Assembly (NCBI RefSeq): GCF_001665395.1
Contig: NZ_LZSG01000056.1
Coordinates: 36,088-100,087, forward strand
Source: Mycobacterium sp. 1164966.3
GTDB lineage: Bacteria > Actinomycetota > Actinomycetes > Mycobacteriales > Mycobacteriaceae
Direction of reading: 5' to 3'
Length of the DNA stretch: 64,000 bases
The notes below the pieces were generated by a model. That model saw only the letters and a list, made by a program, of their open reading frames with translations. It was not told the DNA's origin and ran no database searches. The translations under genes and the position numbers were made by a program. Of this stretch, positions 25,801 to 35,300 are shown piece by piece; the stretch's first letter is position 1, and each line of letters begins with the position of its first letter.

Positions 25801-28278
25801 TACTGGAAGAAGGGCCTGCGGCATTCCGTCTACTTCACCCACGGCATCCGCAACGCCGTGGACAGCGGGCACACCACGTTCCTGGAACTCGCTCCCAACC
25901 CGGTGGCGTTGATGCAGGTGGGTTTGACGACGGCTGCCGCCGGTCTTCCTGACGCCCAGCTGATCCCGACGCTGGCCCGCAAGCAGGACGAAGTCGAGTC
26001 GATCACGTCGACAATGGCCCAGCTCTACGTGTACGGCCATGACCTGGACATCTGGACGCTATTCACGCGGGCTTCCGGTCCGCAGGATTACGCGAACATT
26101 CCGCCGACCCGGTTCAAGCGCAAGGAACACTGGCTGCCCGCGCACTTCTCCGGCGACGCCTCGGTGGTGATGCCGGGTAACCATGTCGCGTTGCCGGACG
26201 GCCGGCACGTCTGGGAGTACGCGCCCCGGGACGGCAAGACGGACCTGGCTGCGTTGGTGAGAGCCGCTGCCGCACAAGTGCTTCCGGACTCTCAGTTGAC
26301 GGCGTCCGAGCAGCGGGCGGTGCCCGGCGAGGGTGCCCGCCTGGTCACCACGATGACCCGGCATCCCGGCGGCGCCTCGGTCCAGGTCCATGCGCGAATC
26401 GACGAATCGTTCACGCTGGTGTACGACGCATTAGTGGCCCGCGCCGGATCCGAGGCGGTGTTGCCGACGGCGGTGGGCGCCGGCACCGCAGTTGCGGCCG
26501 CGGCCGGTCCTGCGCCGGTCGCGCCGGAAGCGGCCGCAGAGGACGAAGACGCCGAGACCCTGTCGGACAGCCTGACCAGCCGCTACCTGCCCACCGACTT
26601 CGTCAAGTGGTCGCCGGATTCCGGCGAGACCATCGCCGACCGGCTGGGCAGCATCGTCGCGGCGGCGATGGGCTACGAGCCCGAGGACCTGCCGTGGGAG
26701 GTGCCCCTGATCGAGCTGGGCCTGGACTCGCTGATGGCCGTGCGCATCAAGAACCGCGTCGAGTACGACTTCGACCTGCCGCCCATCCAGTTGCAGGCGG
26801 TGCGCGACGCGAACCTCTACAACGTCGAGAAGCTGATCGAGTACGCGATCGAACACCGCGACGAGGTGGAGCAGCTGCACGAGTACCAGCGCAGTCAGAC
26901 GGCGGAGGAGATCGCCCGGGCGCAGGCCGAATTGCTCAGCGGTGCAACGCCTTCGACGGTGCTGGCGCCCGCACCCGATCCGCAGGCCGAGCCTGCGACC
27001 CAGCCCGCGGAACCGGCTGAGCCGGCGGGGCAGTCACCGCCTGCCGTGGAAGGGGCCATCCCGCCCCCGCCGACCGACCCGTCTGGCCCGTCGGGCACAT
27101 CCGGTGCCGGGGGGAACGGCGCGCAGCCGAACCTGGCGGCCGCCGCGGAGGCGCTGAACCAGCAGGCCGTCGCCGCCGCGCTCAACTCCGACGTGCCGCC
27201 ACGCGACGCCGCTGAGCGCGTCACCTTCGCCACCTGGGCGATCGTCACCGGCAAGTCACCCGGCGGCATCTTCAACACGCTGCCGCAGCTGGATCAGGAC
27301 AGCGCCGCCAAGATGGCACAGCGACTCTCGGAGCGCGCCGAAGGGCCAATCACGGTCGAGGACGTGCTGAGCTCGTCGAACATCGAGGAGCTGGCCGACA
27401 AGGTGCGCGGATACCTCGAGGCCGGCCAGATCGACGGTTTCGTCCGTACTTTGCGGGGCCGCCCGGAGGGCAGCTCGAAGGTGCCGGTGTTCGTGTTCCA
27501 TCCGGCGGGCGGGTCGACCGTGGTCTACGAGCCGCTGCTCAACCGGCTGCCGGCGGATACGCCGATGTACGGCTTCGAGCGGGTGGAAGGCACGATCGAA
27601 GAGCGTGCAGCGGCCTACGTTCCGAAGCTGATCGAGATGCAGGGCGACGGGCCCTACATTCTGGCCGGCTGGTCGCTGGGCGGCGTGCTGGCCTACGCGT
27701 GCGCGATCGGGCTCAAGGGGCTCGGCAAGGACGTCCGCTGGGTTGGGCTGATCGACGCGGTGCGTGCGGGCGAGGAGATTCCGCAGACCAAGGAGGAGAT
27801 CCGCAAGCGCTGGGACCGCTATGCCCGGTTCGCCGAGAAGACGTTCAACGTCACCATTCCGGAGATCCCGTACGAGCAGCTCGAGCAGCTCGACGACGAG
27901 GGCCAGGTCCGGTTCGTGCTGGACGCCGTCCGCGAGAGCGGCGTGCAGATCCCGGCCGGGATCATCGAGCATCAGCGCACGTCGTACCTGGACAACCGGG
28001 CGATCGACACCGCCCAGATCCAGCCGTACGACGGCCATGTCACCCTCTACATGGCCGATCGCTACCATGACGACGCGATCATGTTTGAGCCGCGGTACGC
28101 CGTTCGCCAGCCGGACGGCGGCTGGGGCGAGTACGTCGCCGACCTCGAGGTCGTGCCCATCGGTGGCGAGCACATTCAGGCCATCGACGAGCCGATCATC
28201 GCCAAGGTGGGCGCGCACATGAGTCGTGCGCTCGGCGACATCGAGCGGCAGGCGGTCAAGTCAGAACAGGTGAGGTAG
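22879..28278 (+). CDS. pks13: Polyketide synthase Pks13, mycolate condensase
   Basis: 1799 residues in the order ACP-KS-AT-ACP-TE. It condenses the meromycoloyl chain with carboxyacyl-CoA to give the alpha-alkyl beta-ketoester of mycolic acid. Seen: N-terminal ACP serine in LGLSSRDAV (Ser63); KS cysteine in DTACSSSLVAM (Cys296) with EAHGTGT and KTNVGHLESA; AT serine in IGQSLGEPGAA (Ser818); second ACP serine in LGLDSLMAV (Ser1284); thioesterase serine in LAGWSLGGVLA (Ser1599). It is about 66 residues longer than the M. tuberculosis enzyme (1733), partly in a Pro/Ala-rich linker near residues 1358-1420 between the second ACP and the TE. All catalytic residues checked are present. Confidence 0.97.
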   Translation: MSEIDDSAEHTDSTDTANAPGKKAELTVPEMRQWLRNWVGKAVGKSPDSIDESVPMVELGLSSRDAVAMAADIEDLTGVTLSVAVAFQHPTIEALATRIVEGEPESETSADDDNVDWSRAGAAERVDIAIVGLSTRFPGDMNTADETWQALMEGRDAITDLPEGRWSEFLEEPRLAARVATARTRGGYLKDIKGFDSEFFAVAKTEADNIDPQQRMALELTWEALEHARIPASSLRGKPVGVYVGSSTNDYSFLAVSDPTVAHPYAITGTSSSIIANRVSYFYDFRGPSVTIDTACSSSLVAMHQGVQALRNGEADVVVAGGVNALITPMVTLGFDEIGAVLAPDGRIKSFSSDADGYTRSEGGGMVVLKRVDDARRDGDQILAVIAGSAVNHDGRSNGLIAPNQDAQAEVLRRAYKDAGIDPRTVDYVEAHGTGTILGDPREAEALGRVVGKGRPADRPVLLGAVKTNVGHLESAAGAASIAKVVLALQHDKLPPSINFAGPSPYIDFDAMHLKVIDQATDWPRYGGYALAGVSSFGFGGANAHMVVREVLPRDVIEREPEAEPAQPVQTEAAAQTASLEGHALRFDDFGNILTDTPDAEEPEPELPGLTEEALRLKEAALEELAAQEVTAPLVPLAVSAFLTSRKKAAAAELADWMESPEGRASSLESIGRSLSRRNHGRSRAVVLAHDHDEAIKGLRAVAAGKQAPNVFSTDGPVTNGPVWVLAGFGAQHRKMGKSLYLRNAVFAEWIDKIDALIQDERGISILEMILDDAVDYTGDTVEYPIEAVQLVIFAIQIALGELLKAHGANPAAVIGQSLGEPGAAYFAGGLSLRDTVRIIVPRARLMGEGEAMLFGEYIRLMALVEYSADEIKTVFADFPDLEVCVYAAPTQTVIGGPPDQVDAIIARCEAEGRFARKFQTKGASHTAQMDPLLGEFTAELQGIHPMPLTCGYFSTVHEGRYIKPGSEPIHDVEYWKKGLRHSVYFTHGIRNAVDSGHTTFLELAPNPVALMQVGLTTAAAGLPDAQLIPTLARKQDEVESITSTMAQLYVYGHDLDIWTLFTRASGPQDYANIPPTRFKRKEHWLPAHFSGDASVVMPGNHVALPDGRHVWEYAPRDGKTDLAALVRAAAAQVLPDSQLTASEQRAVPGEGARLVTTMTRHPGGASVQVHARIDESFTLVYDALVARAGSEAVLPTAVGAGTAVAAAAGPAPVAPEAAAEDEDAETLSDSLTSRYLPTDFVKWSPDSGETIADRLGSIVAAAMGYEPEDLPWEVPLIELGLDSLMAVRIKNRVEYDFDLPPIQLQAVRDANLYNVEKLIEYAIEHRDEVEQLHEYQRSQTAEEIARAQAELLSGATPSTVLAPAPDPQAEPATQPAEPAEPAGQSPPAVEGAIPPPPTDPSGPSGTSGAGGNGAQPNLAAAAEALNQQAVAAALNSDVPPRDAAERVTFATWAIVTGKSPGGIFNTLPQLDQDSAAKMAQRLSERAEGPITVEDVLSSSNIEELADKVRGYLEAGQIDGFVRTLRGRPEGSSKVPVFVFHPAGGSTVVYEPLLNRLPADTPMYGFERVEGTIEERAAAYVPKLIEMQGDGPYILAGWSLGGVLAYACAIGLKGLGKDVRWVGLIDAVRAGEEIPQTKEEIRKRWDRYARFAEKTFNVTIPEIPYEQLEQLDDEGQVRFVLDAVRESGVQIPAGIIEHQRTSYLDNRAIDTAQIQPYDGHVTLYMADRYHDDAIMFEPRYAVRQPDGGWGEYVADLEVVPIGGEHIQAIDEPIIAKVGAHMSRALGDIERQAVKSEQVR

Positions 28279-28286
28279 GGCAAGTA

Positions 28287-29867
28287 GTGACGGATTTAGC
28301 GGCAGAACCAACTCCCGTCCTGCACACCACCGCCGAGAAGCTGGCCGAGCTGCGCGCCCGACTGGAGCTGGCCAAAGAGCCCGGCGGCGAGAAGGCCGCC
28401 GCCAAGCGCGACAAGAAGGGCATCCCGAGCGCCCGAGCTCGCATCCACGCGCTGGTCGATCCGGGCACCTTCCTCGAGGTGGGGGCACTGGCCAAAACCC
28501 CGAACGACCCGAACGCCCTCTACGGCGACGGGTGCGTGACCGGGCACGCCATGATCGACGGGCGCCCGGTCGGGGTGTTCTCACACGACCAGACGGTGTT
28601 TCAGGGCACGGTCGGTGAGATGTTCGGCCGCAAGGTCGCTCGCTTGATGGAGTGGTGCGCCATGGTGGGCTGCCCGATCATCGGCATCCAGGACTCAGGT
28701 GGCGCGCGGATTCAGGACGCGGTCACGTCGCTGGCCTGGTACGCAGAGCTGGGCCGGCGGCACGAGGCGCTGTCCGGGTTGGTGCCGCAGATCTCCCTCA
28801 TCTTCGGCAAATGCGCCGGAGGAGCGGTGTATTCGCCAATCCAAGACGACCTGCTGGTATCCGTGCGCGACCAGGGTTATTTCTTCGTCACCGGACCGGA
28901 CGTGATCCGGGAAGTCACCGGCGAAGACGTCACCCTCGACGAGCTCGGCGGCTCTGACGCGCAGGCCGGCTACGGCAACATTCATCAGGTGGTGAACACC
29001 GAGGCCGAGGCGTTCCAGTACGTGCGTGACTACCTGTCGTTCCTGCCGTCCAACTGCTTCGACAAGCCGCCGATCGTCAACCCCGGGCTGGAACCCGAGG
29101 TCACCCCAACCGATCTGGAGCTCGACGCGATCGTGCCGGACTCCGACAACGCGGCTTACGACATGCACGAGATCCTGCTGCGGATCTTCGACGACGGCGA
29201 CTTCTTGGACGTCGCCGCGCAGCACGGGCCGGCCATCATCACCGGATACGCCCGGGTCGACGGGCATCCTGTGGGCGTAATCGCAAACCAGCCGATGGTG
29301 CTGTCCGGCGCGATCGACAACGAGGCATCGGACAAGGCGGCGCGGTTCATCCGGTTCTGCGACGCTTTCAACATCCCGCTGGTGTTCGTCGTCGACACGC
29401 CCGGCTTCCTGCCCGGCGCCGAGGAGGAGAAGAGGGGCATCATCAAGCGCGGCGGGCGGTTCCTGTACTCCGTCGTCGAGGCTGACGTGCCGAAGGTGAC
29501 CATCACGGTCCGCAAGTCCTACGGCGGCGCCTACGCCGTGATGGGCTCCCGGCAGCTGACCGCGGACTTCAACTTCGCGTGGCCGACCGCGCGCATCGCC
29601 GTGATCGGCGCCGAGGGCGCCGCGCAGCTGCTGATGAAGCGGTTCCCGGACCCGACGACGCCGGAGGCGCAGGCGATCAAGAAGGACTTCATCGAGGGCT
29701 ACAACCTCAACATGGCAATCCCGTGGACGGCTGCCGAACGCGGGTTCATCGACGCGGTCATCGATCCGCACGAGACCCGGCTGCTGCTGCGAAAGTCGAT
29801 GCGCCTGTTGCGGGATAAGCAATTGTGGTTCCGTGTCGCCCGTAAGCACGGCCTGATCCCGGTCTAA
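28287..29867 (+). CDS. accD4: Acyl-CoA carboxylase beta subunit AccD4
   Basis: 526 residues. Carboxyltransferase subunit that, with AccA3 and AccD5, makes the carboxyacyl-CoA extender used by Pks13. Both crotonase-like halves are present. Biotin and CoA site glycines are seen in GINDSGGARI-type (here GIQDSGGARIQDAV), GKCAGGAVYSPI, VDTPGFLPGAEEE and RKSYGGAYAVMGS. Start GTG 28287, nine bases after the pks13 stop; last gene of the fadD32-pks13-accD4 operon. Convergent with fadE35; only 46 bases separate the two stops, with no strong hairpin. Confidence 0.96.
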   Translation: MTDLAAEPTPVLHTTAEKLAELRARLELAKEPGGEKAAAKRDKKGIPSARARIHALVDPGTFLEVGALAKTPNDPNALYGDGCVTGHAMIDGRPVGVFSHDQTVFQGTVGEMFGRKVARLMEWCAMVGCPIIGIQDSGGARIQDAVTSLAWYAELGRRHEALSGLVPQISLIFGKCAGGAVYSPIQDDLLVSVRDQGYFFVTGPDVIREVTGEDVTLDELGGSDAQAGYGNIHQVVNTEAEAFQYVRDYLSFLPSNCFDKPPIVNPGLEPEVTPTDLELDAIVPDSDNAAYDMHEILLRIFDDGDFLDVAAQHGPAIITGYARVDGHPVGVIANQPMVLSGAIDNEASDKAARFIRFCDAFNIPLVFVVDTPGFLPGAEEEKRGIIKRGGRFLYSVVEADVPKVTITVRKSYGGAYAVMGSRQLTADFNFAWPTARIAVIGAEGAAQLLMKRFPDPTTPEAQAIKKDFIEGYNLNMAIPWTAAERGFIDAVIDPHETRLLLRKSMRLLRDKQLWFRVARKHGLIPV

Positions 29868-29913
29868 TTCGCTTGGCGAGCGACACGCCGATTGAGCGTC
29901 GCCGGACTCACAC

Positions 29914-31686
29914 TCAGGGCGTGAACGCGCCGTCGACCAGCTCGCCGAAACGCTCCAGCGCCTCGTCGGTCTCGGCGTCGATGCCGCGCAAAGGCCCGCG
30001 ATCGGCCAGATACCGCTGCGCGTACAGCCGTGCGACGAGCCCCTTGCGGTCGGCGCCGCGGGTGTCCCGCTCCCACGCGGCCTGTTCGGTGAGCAAGGCG
30101 GCGGCGTACACGTCGCCCATGAACACCGCCAGCGGGAACAGCCGCGCCTCGGCCACCGGCCGGTCGAGCTTGGACCAGGCCGTCGTCGCCGCCTCGAGAT
30201 CGTCGATCCGCGACGCGACCAATTGTGTGGTCTGGTCGTCGTCGGAAACCGAAGCCGCGTCGCGCATGCGAGCTAATAGCGTCTCGTGCGCCTGCGTCTG
30301 CTCGATGCCGCGCCGCACGTCCAGGCACAGGATGTTGTCCGGACCCTCCCAGATGGTGTTCACCTGCGCGTCGCGCAAAAGCCTTGCCACCGGCCAGGTT
30401 TCGATGTAGCCGTTGCCGCCGTGGATCTCGATCGCGTCCGAGGCCGCGGTGATCCCGAGCCGGCAGACCTTGAGCTTGGTGACCGGCACCGCGATGCGCT
30501 GCCGCAGGCTTCGGGGCTGGCGGTGGTTGGTTGCCCCGATGCCGTCGAACACCAGCGCCTGCGCGGCCTCGATGTCGACGATCAGCTCGGCGAGCTTGCG
30601 GCGCATCAGCGGCTTGTCGATCAGCGGGCCGCCGAACGCCTGCCGCTGCCGGGCGTAGCACAGCGATTCGACCAGCGCCCGACGCGCATTGGCCAGCCCG
30701 AACAGGGCGATGCCGAGCCGCGCGGCGTTGGTCAGCTCCATCATGCGGCCAAGTCCCTTGCCGTCCGACGGGCCGGAATCTCCGGAAGGCTGCTCCGACA
30801 GCAGAAACGCCTCGGCGTCGACGAACTCGACCTCGCCCGAGGCGACCGAGCGGGTGCCGAGCTTGTCCTTCAGTCGCCGCACCCGCACCCCGTTGCGGGA
30901 GCCGTCGCGGCGCGTGCGCAGCACCAGGAAGTTGGCGACCCCGCGGGTCGAATCCGGCGCGCCCTCGGGTTTGGCCAGCACGACGAACGCCTCGCCGGCG
31001 CAATTCGACGCGAACCACTTGAAGCCGTTCAGCAGCCACGCGTCTCCGGACCGTCGAGCCGTCGTCTCCAGCGCTCCCAGGTCGGAGCCCCCGGTGCGCT
31101 CGGTGAGCAACTGCGCGGTCTCGCCGGCCCATTCGCCGGAGTCGAACCTGGCCAGCACGTGTTCGCGTACGTCGGCGGGCGCATAGGCGGCCACCAGCGA
31201 CTGCACCATGCCGCCGCCGGTGCCCAGCGCGCAGCCCATCCCGATATCGGCCTGGTTGAGCAGGTAGTTGGACGCGAACATCGGCAGCGACGAACTCAGC
31301 CCCGCGCTGCGCGCTTCAGCACGCAACGTCCGCTGCGCGTCCAGGACGGCGCGTTTCGATGCCGTGAACGATGCGGGCATGACCACCCGGCTGACGTCGT
31401 GGCCCCACCGGTCGTAACGCTCCAGCCGCGGCGGGTTGCGGTCGGTTTCCTCTGCCCACCGCGCCACCGGACCACCCATCAACTCGCCGATACGCGTCAA
31501 ATGCGGCTCCGCAAAGGCGAATTCGTCGGGCCGCAGGTAATACGACATCAGGAATTGCAGGCTGGGATCGGTGAGGTACCAATTGAGGCCGACGGCTCCG
31601 CGATAGTTGTCCGTTTGGTACCGCTGCGCTTTTTCCGGGGTCGAGAAGGGCAGCCGGTCCACGGCCTCCAAGTCGTAGTCGCTCAC
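29914..31686 (-). CDS. fadE35: Acyl-CoA dehydrogenase FadE35 (AidB-like size class)
   Basis: 590 residues, the large acyl-CoA dehydrogenase type. FAD-contact segments are visible in MGCALGTGGGMVQ, LLTERTGGSDLGALET, WLLNGFKWFASNCAGEAFVV and EIHGGNGYIETW, with the typical C-terminal helical extension. It oxidises an unknown acyl-CoA; its place beside mycolate genes is shared with M. tuberculosis Rv3797. The insertion sequence that lies between accD4 and fadE35 in M. tuberculosis is absent here. Start GTG 31686, 38 bases downstream of the small secreted protein on the same strand. Confidence 0.93.
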   Translation of the reverse strand: MSDYDLEAVDRLPFSTPEKAQRYQTDNYRGAVGLNWYLTDPSLQFLMSYYLRPDEFAFAEPHLTRIGELMGGPVARWAEETDRNPPRLERYDRWGHDVSRVVMPASFTASKRAVLDAQRTLRAEARSAGLSSSLPMFASNYLLNQADIGMGCALGTGGGMVQSLVAAYAPADVREHVLARFDSGEWAGETAQLLTERTGGSDLGALETTARRSGDAWLLNGFKWFASNCAGEAFVVLAKPEGAPDSTRGVANFLVLRTRRDGSRNGVRVRRLKDKLGTRSVASGEVEFVDAEAFLLSEQPSGDSGPSDGKGLGRMMELTNAARLGIALFGLANARRALVESLCYARQRQAFGGPLIDKPLMRRKLAELIVDIEAAQALVFDGIGATNHRQPRSLRQRIAVPVTKLKVCRLGITAASDAIEIHGGNGYIETWPVARLLRDAQVNTIWEGPDNILCLDVRRGIEQTQAHETLLARMRDAASVSDDDQTTQLVASRIDDLEAATTAWSKLDRPVAEARLFPLAVFMGDVYAAALLTEQAAWERDTRGADRKGLVARLYAQRYLADRGPLRGIDAETDEALERFGELVDGAFTP

Positions 31687-31724
31687 ACCGCGACGGTATT
31701 ACAAAAGCGTGGTGTTACAAGCCT

Positions 31725-32234
31725 TTAGGTGGGCACCAAGAACTCGGACGTGTAGTACTCACCCGGATCTTGAGAATGCGGACTGGGTCGTTCGACGATC
31801 ACCCACACGCCCGTCGTGCCCGACCGGAGGGTGTCTTGAACAGTCGTCCTTCCGACGCCGGCCGCGTCGGTATCCAGGCCCGCGAAAGCGGTACCCGGAG
31901 CCCCGGGGCCACAGCCTGCCGATGAGGGCCGGGGTTCCTGAATCAGCCCGACGTCGAAATGGGTGCCCGGCATCGGCGAATCCGACAGATAAACCTCGGC
32001 GACAGCTGTGGACCCACTCTTGTGAATACGGACCGAGCCGGTGGCCAAAGCGGGCTCTTGGCCAAGGGGCGGGGTGCTCACGGCGCTGAAGTCACAATTT
32101 CGCAGAGTCGAATCCAGAGCAACAATTGTGCCGCCCTGATCAGCCGAGGCGACGGCGATGCCGGTCGCAAAAGCCGAGGAAGTGACCAGTGTGATTGCCG
32201 CGGCGGATTTCGCCATTGTTGTACATGTGCGCAT
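31725..32234 (-). CDS. Small secreted protein, family not recognised
   Basis: 169 residues. A signal peptide is evident (MAKSAAAITLVTSSAFATGIAVASADQ). The mature part holds two cysteines (one in RNCDFSAV, one in SAGCGPGAPG) that may pair, and reads as a compact beta-rich domain (GSVRIHKSGSTAVAEVYLSD, TGVWVIVERPS). I do not recognise the family. ATG 32234 has a weak GGTGG upstream; ATG 32216 is an equally good start for the signal peptide. It lies between embB and fadE35, 124 bases downstream of embB in an A/T-rich gap, so it probably has its own promoter. Confidence 0.7.
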   Translation of the reverse strand: MRTCTTMAKSAAAITLVTSSAFATGIAVASADQGGTIVALDSTLRNCDFSAVSTPPLGQEPALATGSVRIHKSGSTAVAEVYLSDSPMPGTHFDVGLIQEPRPSSAGCGPGAPGTAFAGLDTDAAGVGRTTVQDTLRSGTTGVWVIVERPSPHSQDPGEYYTSEFLVPT

Positions 32235-32358
32235 TTACCCACCATTGTTTTGATTGATTTGCGGATCCGGAGTATTGACCGTATACGCAAAACTAAAACC
32301 CGGTCCAGCACAAATTCTTTGAATTCAATTTCGTTAGTTAGCTGAAGAAATTCAATTC
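32235..32358 (-). promoter_or_regulatory. A/T-rich gap between embB and the secreted-protein gene
   Basis: 124 bases of clearly lower GC than the surroundings, including a self-complementary TTGAATTCAA and a second AAATTCAATTC nearby. It follows the embB stop and precedes the secreted-protein start. A promoter for the latter is likely, but no -10/-35 pair stands out. Confidence 0.35.
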
Positions 32359-35300
32359 TTACGGTTTGATCCGGATCTTGCCCGGCGACCACAACCCGCT
32401 ACGGGTCGCGGTGCCCAACTGAAGCTGGGCCGGTCCCGCATCCACCAGGGTGTCGAATTTGCGCAACGAGCCCCAGTCGCGGCCCCAGTCCCGCGACAGG
32501 TAGGTCGACATGACGTGGGCCCGCAGCAGCAGATCGGTGATACCGAGCAGGCCGCCGTTGACGCCGTCCTGCCAGGTGTCGGTGTCCTGTTTCTTGGCGT
32601 TGTAGTCCGGCGTGATGCGGAATTTGGGGATGTCGGTGACGCCGTTGGCATGCAGCATCGGCTGCTGGCATGGGAAGGCCAGCCCGACCGCCCAGTCCAT
32701 CAGCACCGGCTGCGACGACCCGACATACTCCTGCAGGGAACGCAGCTCCGGCACCCGCGGCGGGGTCACCGCGATCCAGTCCTCCGGCGTCAGGGACAGG
32801 TCCTCGGCCACCACCCGGACCGCGACCGCGTCGGCGGGCATCTGGGAACGGGCGAAGCGCAGGTTACGCCACGCCTTCGGCTGTTCGCCGTACAAGTCGT
32901 AGGGCACCAGTCGCCCAGCCGGCAGCAGGTCACCGCCGGGACCGGGCCTGCCGTATTCGAGTACGACGGTCTGCCCGGAGGTGTGGTGGTGCAGGATGCT
33001 GTTGCCGGCGATCGTGCCCGCGGCGGTCACCACTACCAGCGGGTGTCCGGCGTCGGGCTTCGGCAGCTGGTACCAGGCCGAGGTCAGGCGGCTCTGCTGC
33101 TGCGGGCCGGTGGTGTAGCTACCGGCCACCGGAACCTGGTCGGGGTTGAGACCGTAGGGCAACGGGAGTAGGGATCCGTTGATTCCCGGGGCCGTCAGCT
33201 TGGTTGGCCCGTACCAGTCGTAGTCGGTCCCGGGCTGCGGTACCGCCGTCTCCCGGACCGCTTCGGCCAGAGTGCGTTCCGGTGCGCCGTTGGGGCTGAA
33301 TCCTGTTGGGCTGGTCCCCCCTAATGGGCCCAATGGGCCCCAAGGGCCGTAATTGTCTGGTAGCGGCGCCATAAAGCCGGCGTTGCTGTCCGGCTCGACG
33401 AGCACGTCGTCGGCCAGCCCGCAACCGCCGCTGAACTCGCGCAGGTTGTCCCAGGCATTGGAGTAGGTGGGATACTGCCGAACGATGCCGGCCACCATCG
33501 ATGCGACGAACACCAGCGCCATGAAACCTGCCGCGAGGGGGACAGGCGCCGCCGTCATCGCCCGGGCTAGCCGGCCCTCGCCATGGCTGGTATCGGCGAA
33601 GTGTAGCCAGGCCGCGTACACCGCGGTAATCGCGAATAGCGCGAAAAAGATTGCGCTGATTGAGATTCCGCCGATTTTCGGCATGGAGCTGTTGAACGGC
33701 ACGCCGTAGCTCGAGACGTACCACCAACCGTTGGTGGTGGCGAAGCAGAGCGCTAGCACGAACAAAACCGCCGCCAGGAACGCCATGCGGTTGCGCGACC
33801 AGCGCAGCACCTTGGGTGAGACCAGCACGGTAGTCAGTGCGGCCATCGCCGCGCCCACCGCGGCGAACAGCCCGAAGTGGTGCACCCACTTGGTGGGGGT
33901 GAACATCAAGAAGAACATGGTGCCGAAGATGACACCCATCAGCCGCCACGCCGGCCCGCGGGCCACGCCGGGAACCCGCTTGCGCCGCAACATGATGAAC
34001 ACCGCTGTGAACAGGCAGAGCGCGGTGATCAAGAACCCAAACCGGCGCGACAACGAACCGTCGACCGTGGGCAGGATCAGGTAGTAGTAGCGCAGATTCT
34101 CGGTGTACCAGGCCTGGCTGGGCCCAATCGCGGTGCGAATCCTGGTTGCTTCCAACACCGTTGACAGGGTCTGGTCAGCGAACACGACGGTGAAGATGAC
34201 GAACCCTGCAGCCAGCATCGGGGCCACCAGCGGCCAGGTACCGACAACGCGATGGCGGCGGACCAAAATTCGCAGGATCGGACGGCCACCGGCAACCAAC
34301 GCGGCCACCGCGATCAAGCCCGTGGGCTGCACCCCCAGGGTGAACGCGGCGGTCACCACCGCCAGTGCCGCCGGCGTCAACCGAGAGGCGCACATTGAGC
34401 GCTCGATGAGCACATAGGTGATCAGCGAACCGACCGCAATGATCGGCTCGGGACGAAGGCCGTTGTTGAACGGCATCCACGCGGTGAGCAGTACCAGGCC
34501 GGCCGCCCAGTTGGCTGCCGTGCTGGCGGTTACCGCTGGCCCCAGCCGGGGCAACACCTCACGCGAGAGCAGCAGCCAGCACACCAGCCCGGCGACGAGG
34601 TCCGGCAACCGCATCCACAAGCTGCCGTCGCTGACGTGGGTCATCAACGCCAGCAGGTTGTAATACCAGCCGAAGGGATCTTCCGGGCTGCCGAACCAGC
34701 GGAAGTAATTGGACATGTAGCCGGCGTGGTCGGCGACTCGGGCCATGCCCAGGATGTAGCCGTCGTCGGAGGAGTTCGCCCCGATCACGTGCCACAGCAC
34801 GAACCCGAAGATCACCGTGGTGTCGACGAGGGTGAATTTCTTCCAGCGAGTCGGGATCAGCCGGTGCATCCGGCGACCGTCCAGCTGGTCCAGCCGCCAG
34901 AGCGCGACCAGCGCAATGATGGTGGACAGAATGGCGCCCACCATCGCCAGAAGTTTCAGTGTCGTCGGGGTGGTGGAGAATCGAGCGTCAATGGTCGCCG
35001 AGAACTTCAGCCCCGGCGGCGCGGGACCGGTGAGGTCGGTGAACAGCCCGACGATCTGCGGGCGCAGGTTGGGGTCGGCGAAACCGCCGCCGAGCGGCTT
35101 ACCCGCCGGGTCGGTCAACCCGACGAATGTGGCGAAAGTGCCGGCACGAGTGGACGTGATCTCGATGCTGGAACAGCCGGGGACACCTGCGGCGCCCGCG
35201 GCCTGATCCCGCGACGCGCTGGCAATCACTACGTTGCGGTCGGTGACATCGACGCGCTTGCTGCTAACGACGACGAACAGCGCGTTGAGTGCGGCGTCCT

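Noticed and set aside
29868..29913. Remnant of an insertion sequence between accD4 and fadE35
   Set aside because: M. tuberculosis carries one here, but this gap is only 46 bases with no terminal repeats or transposase trace.
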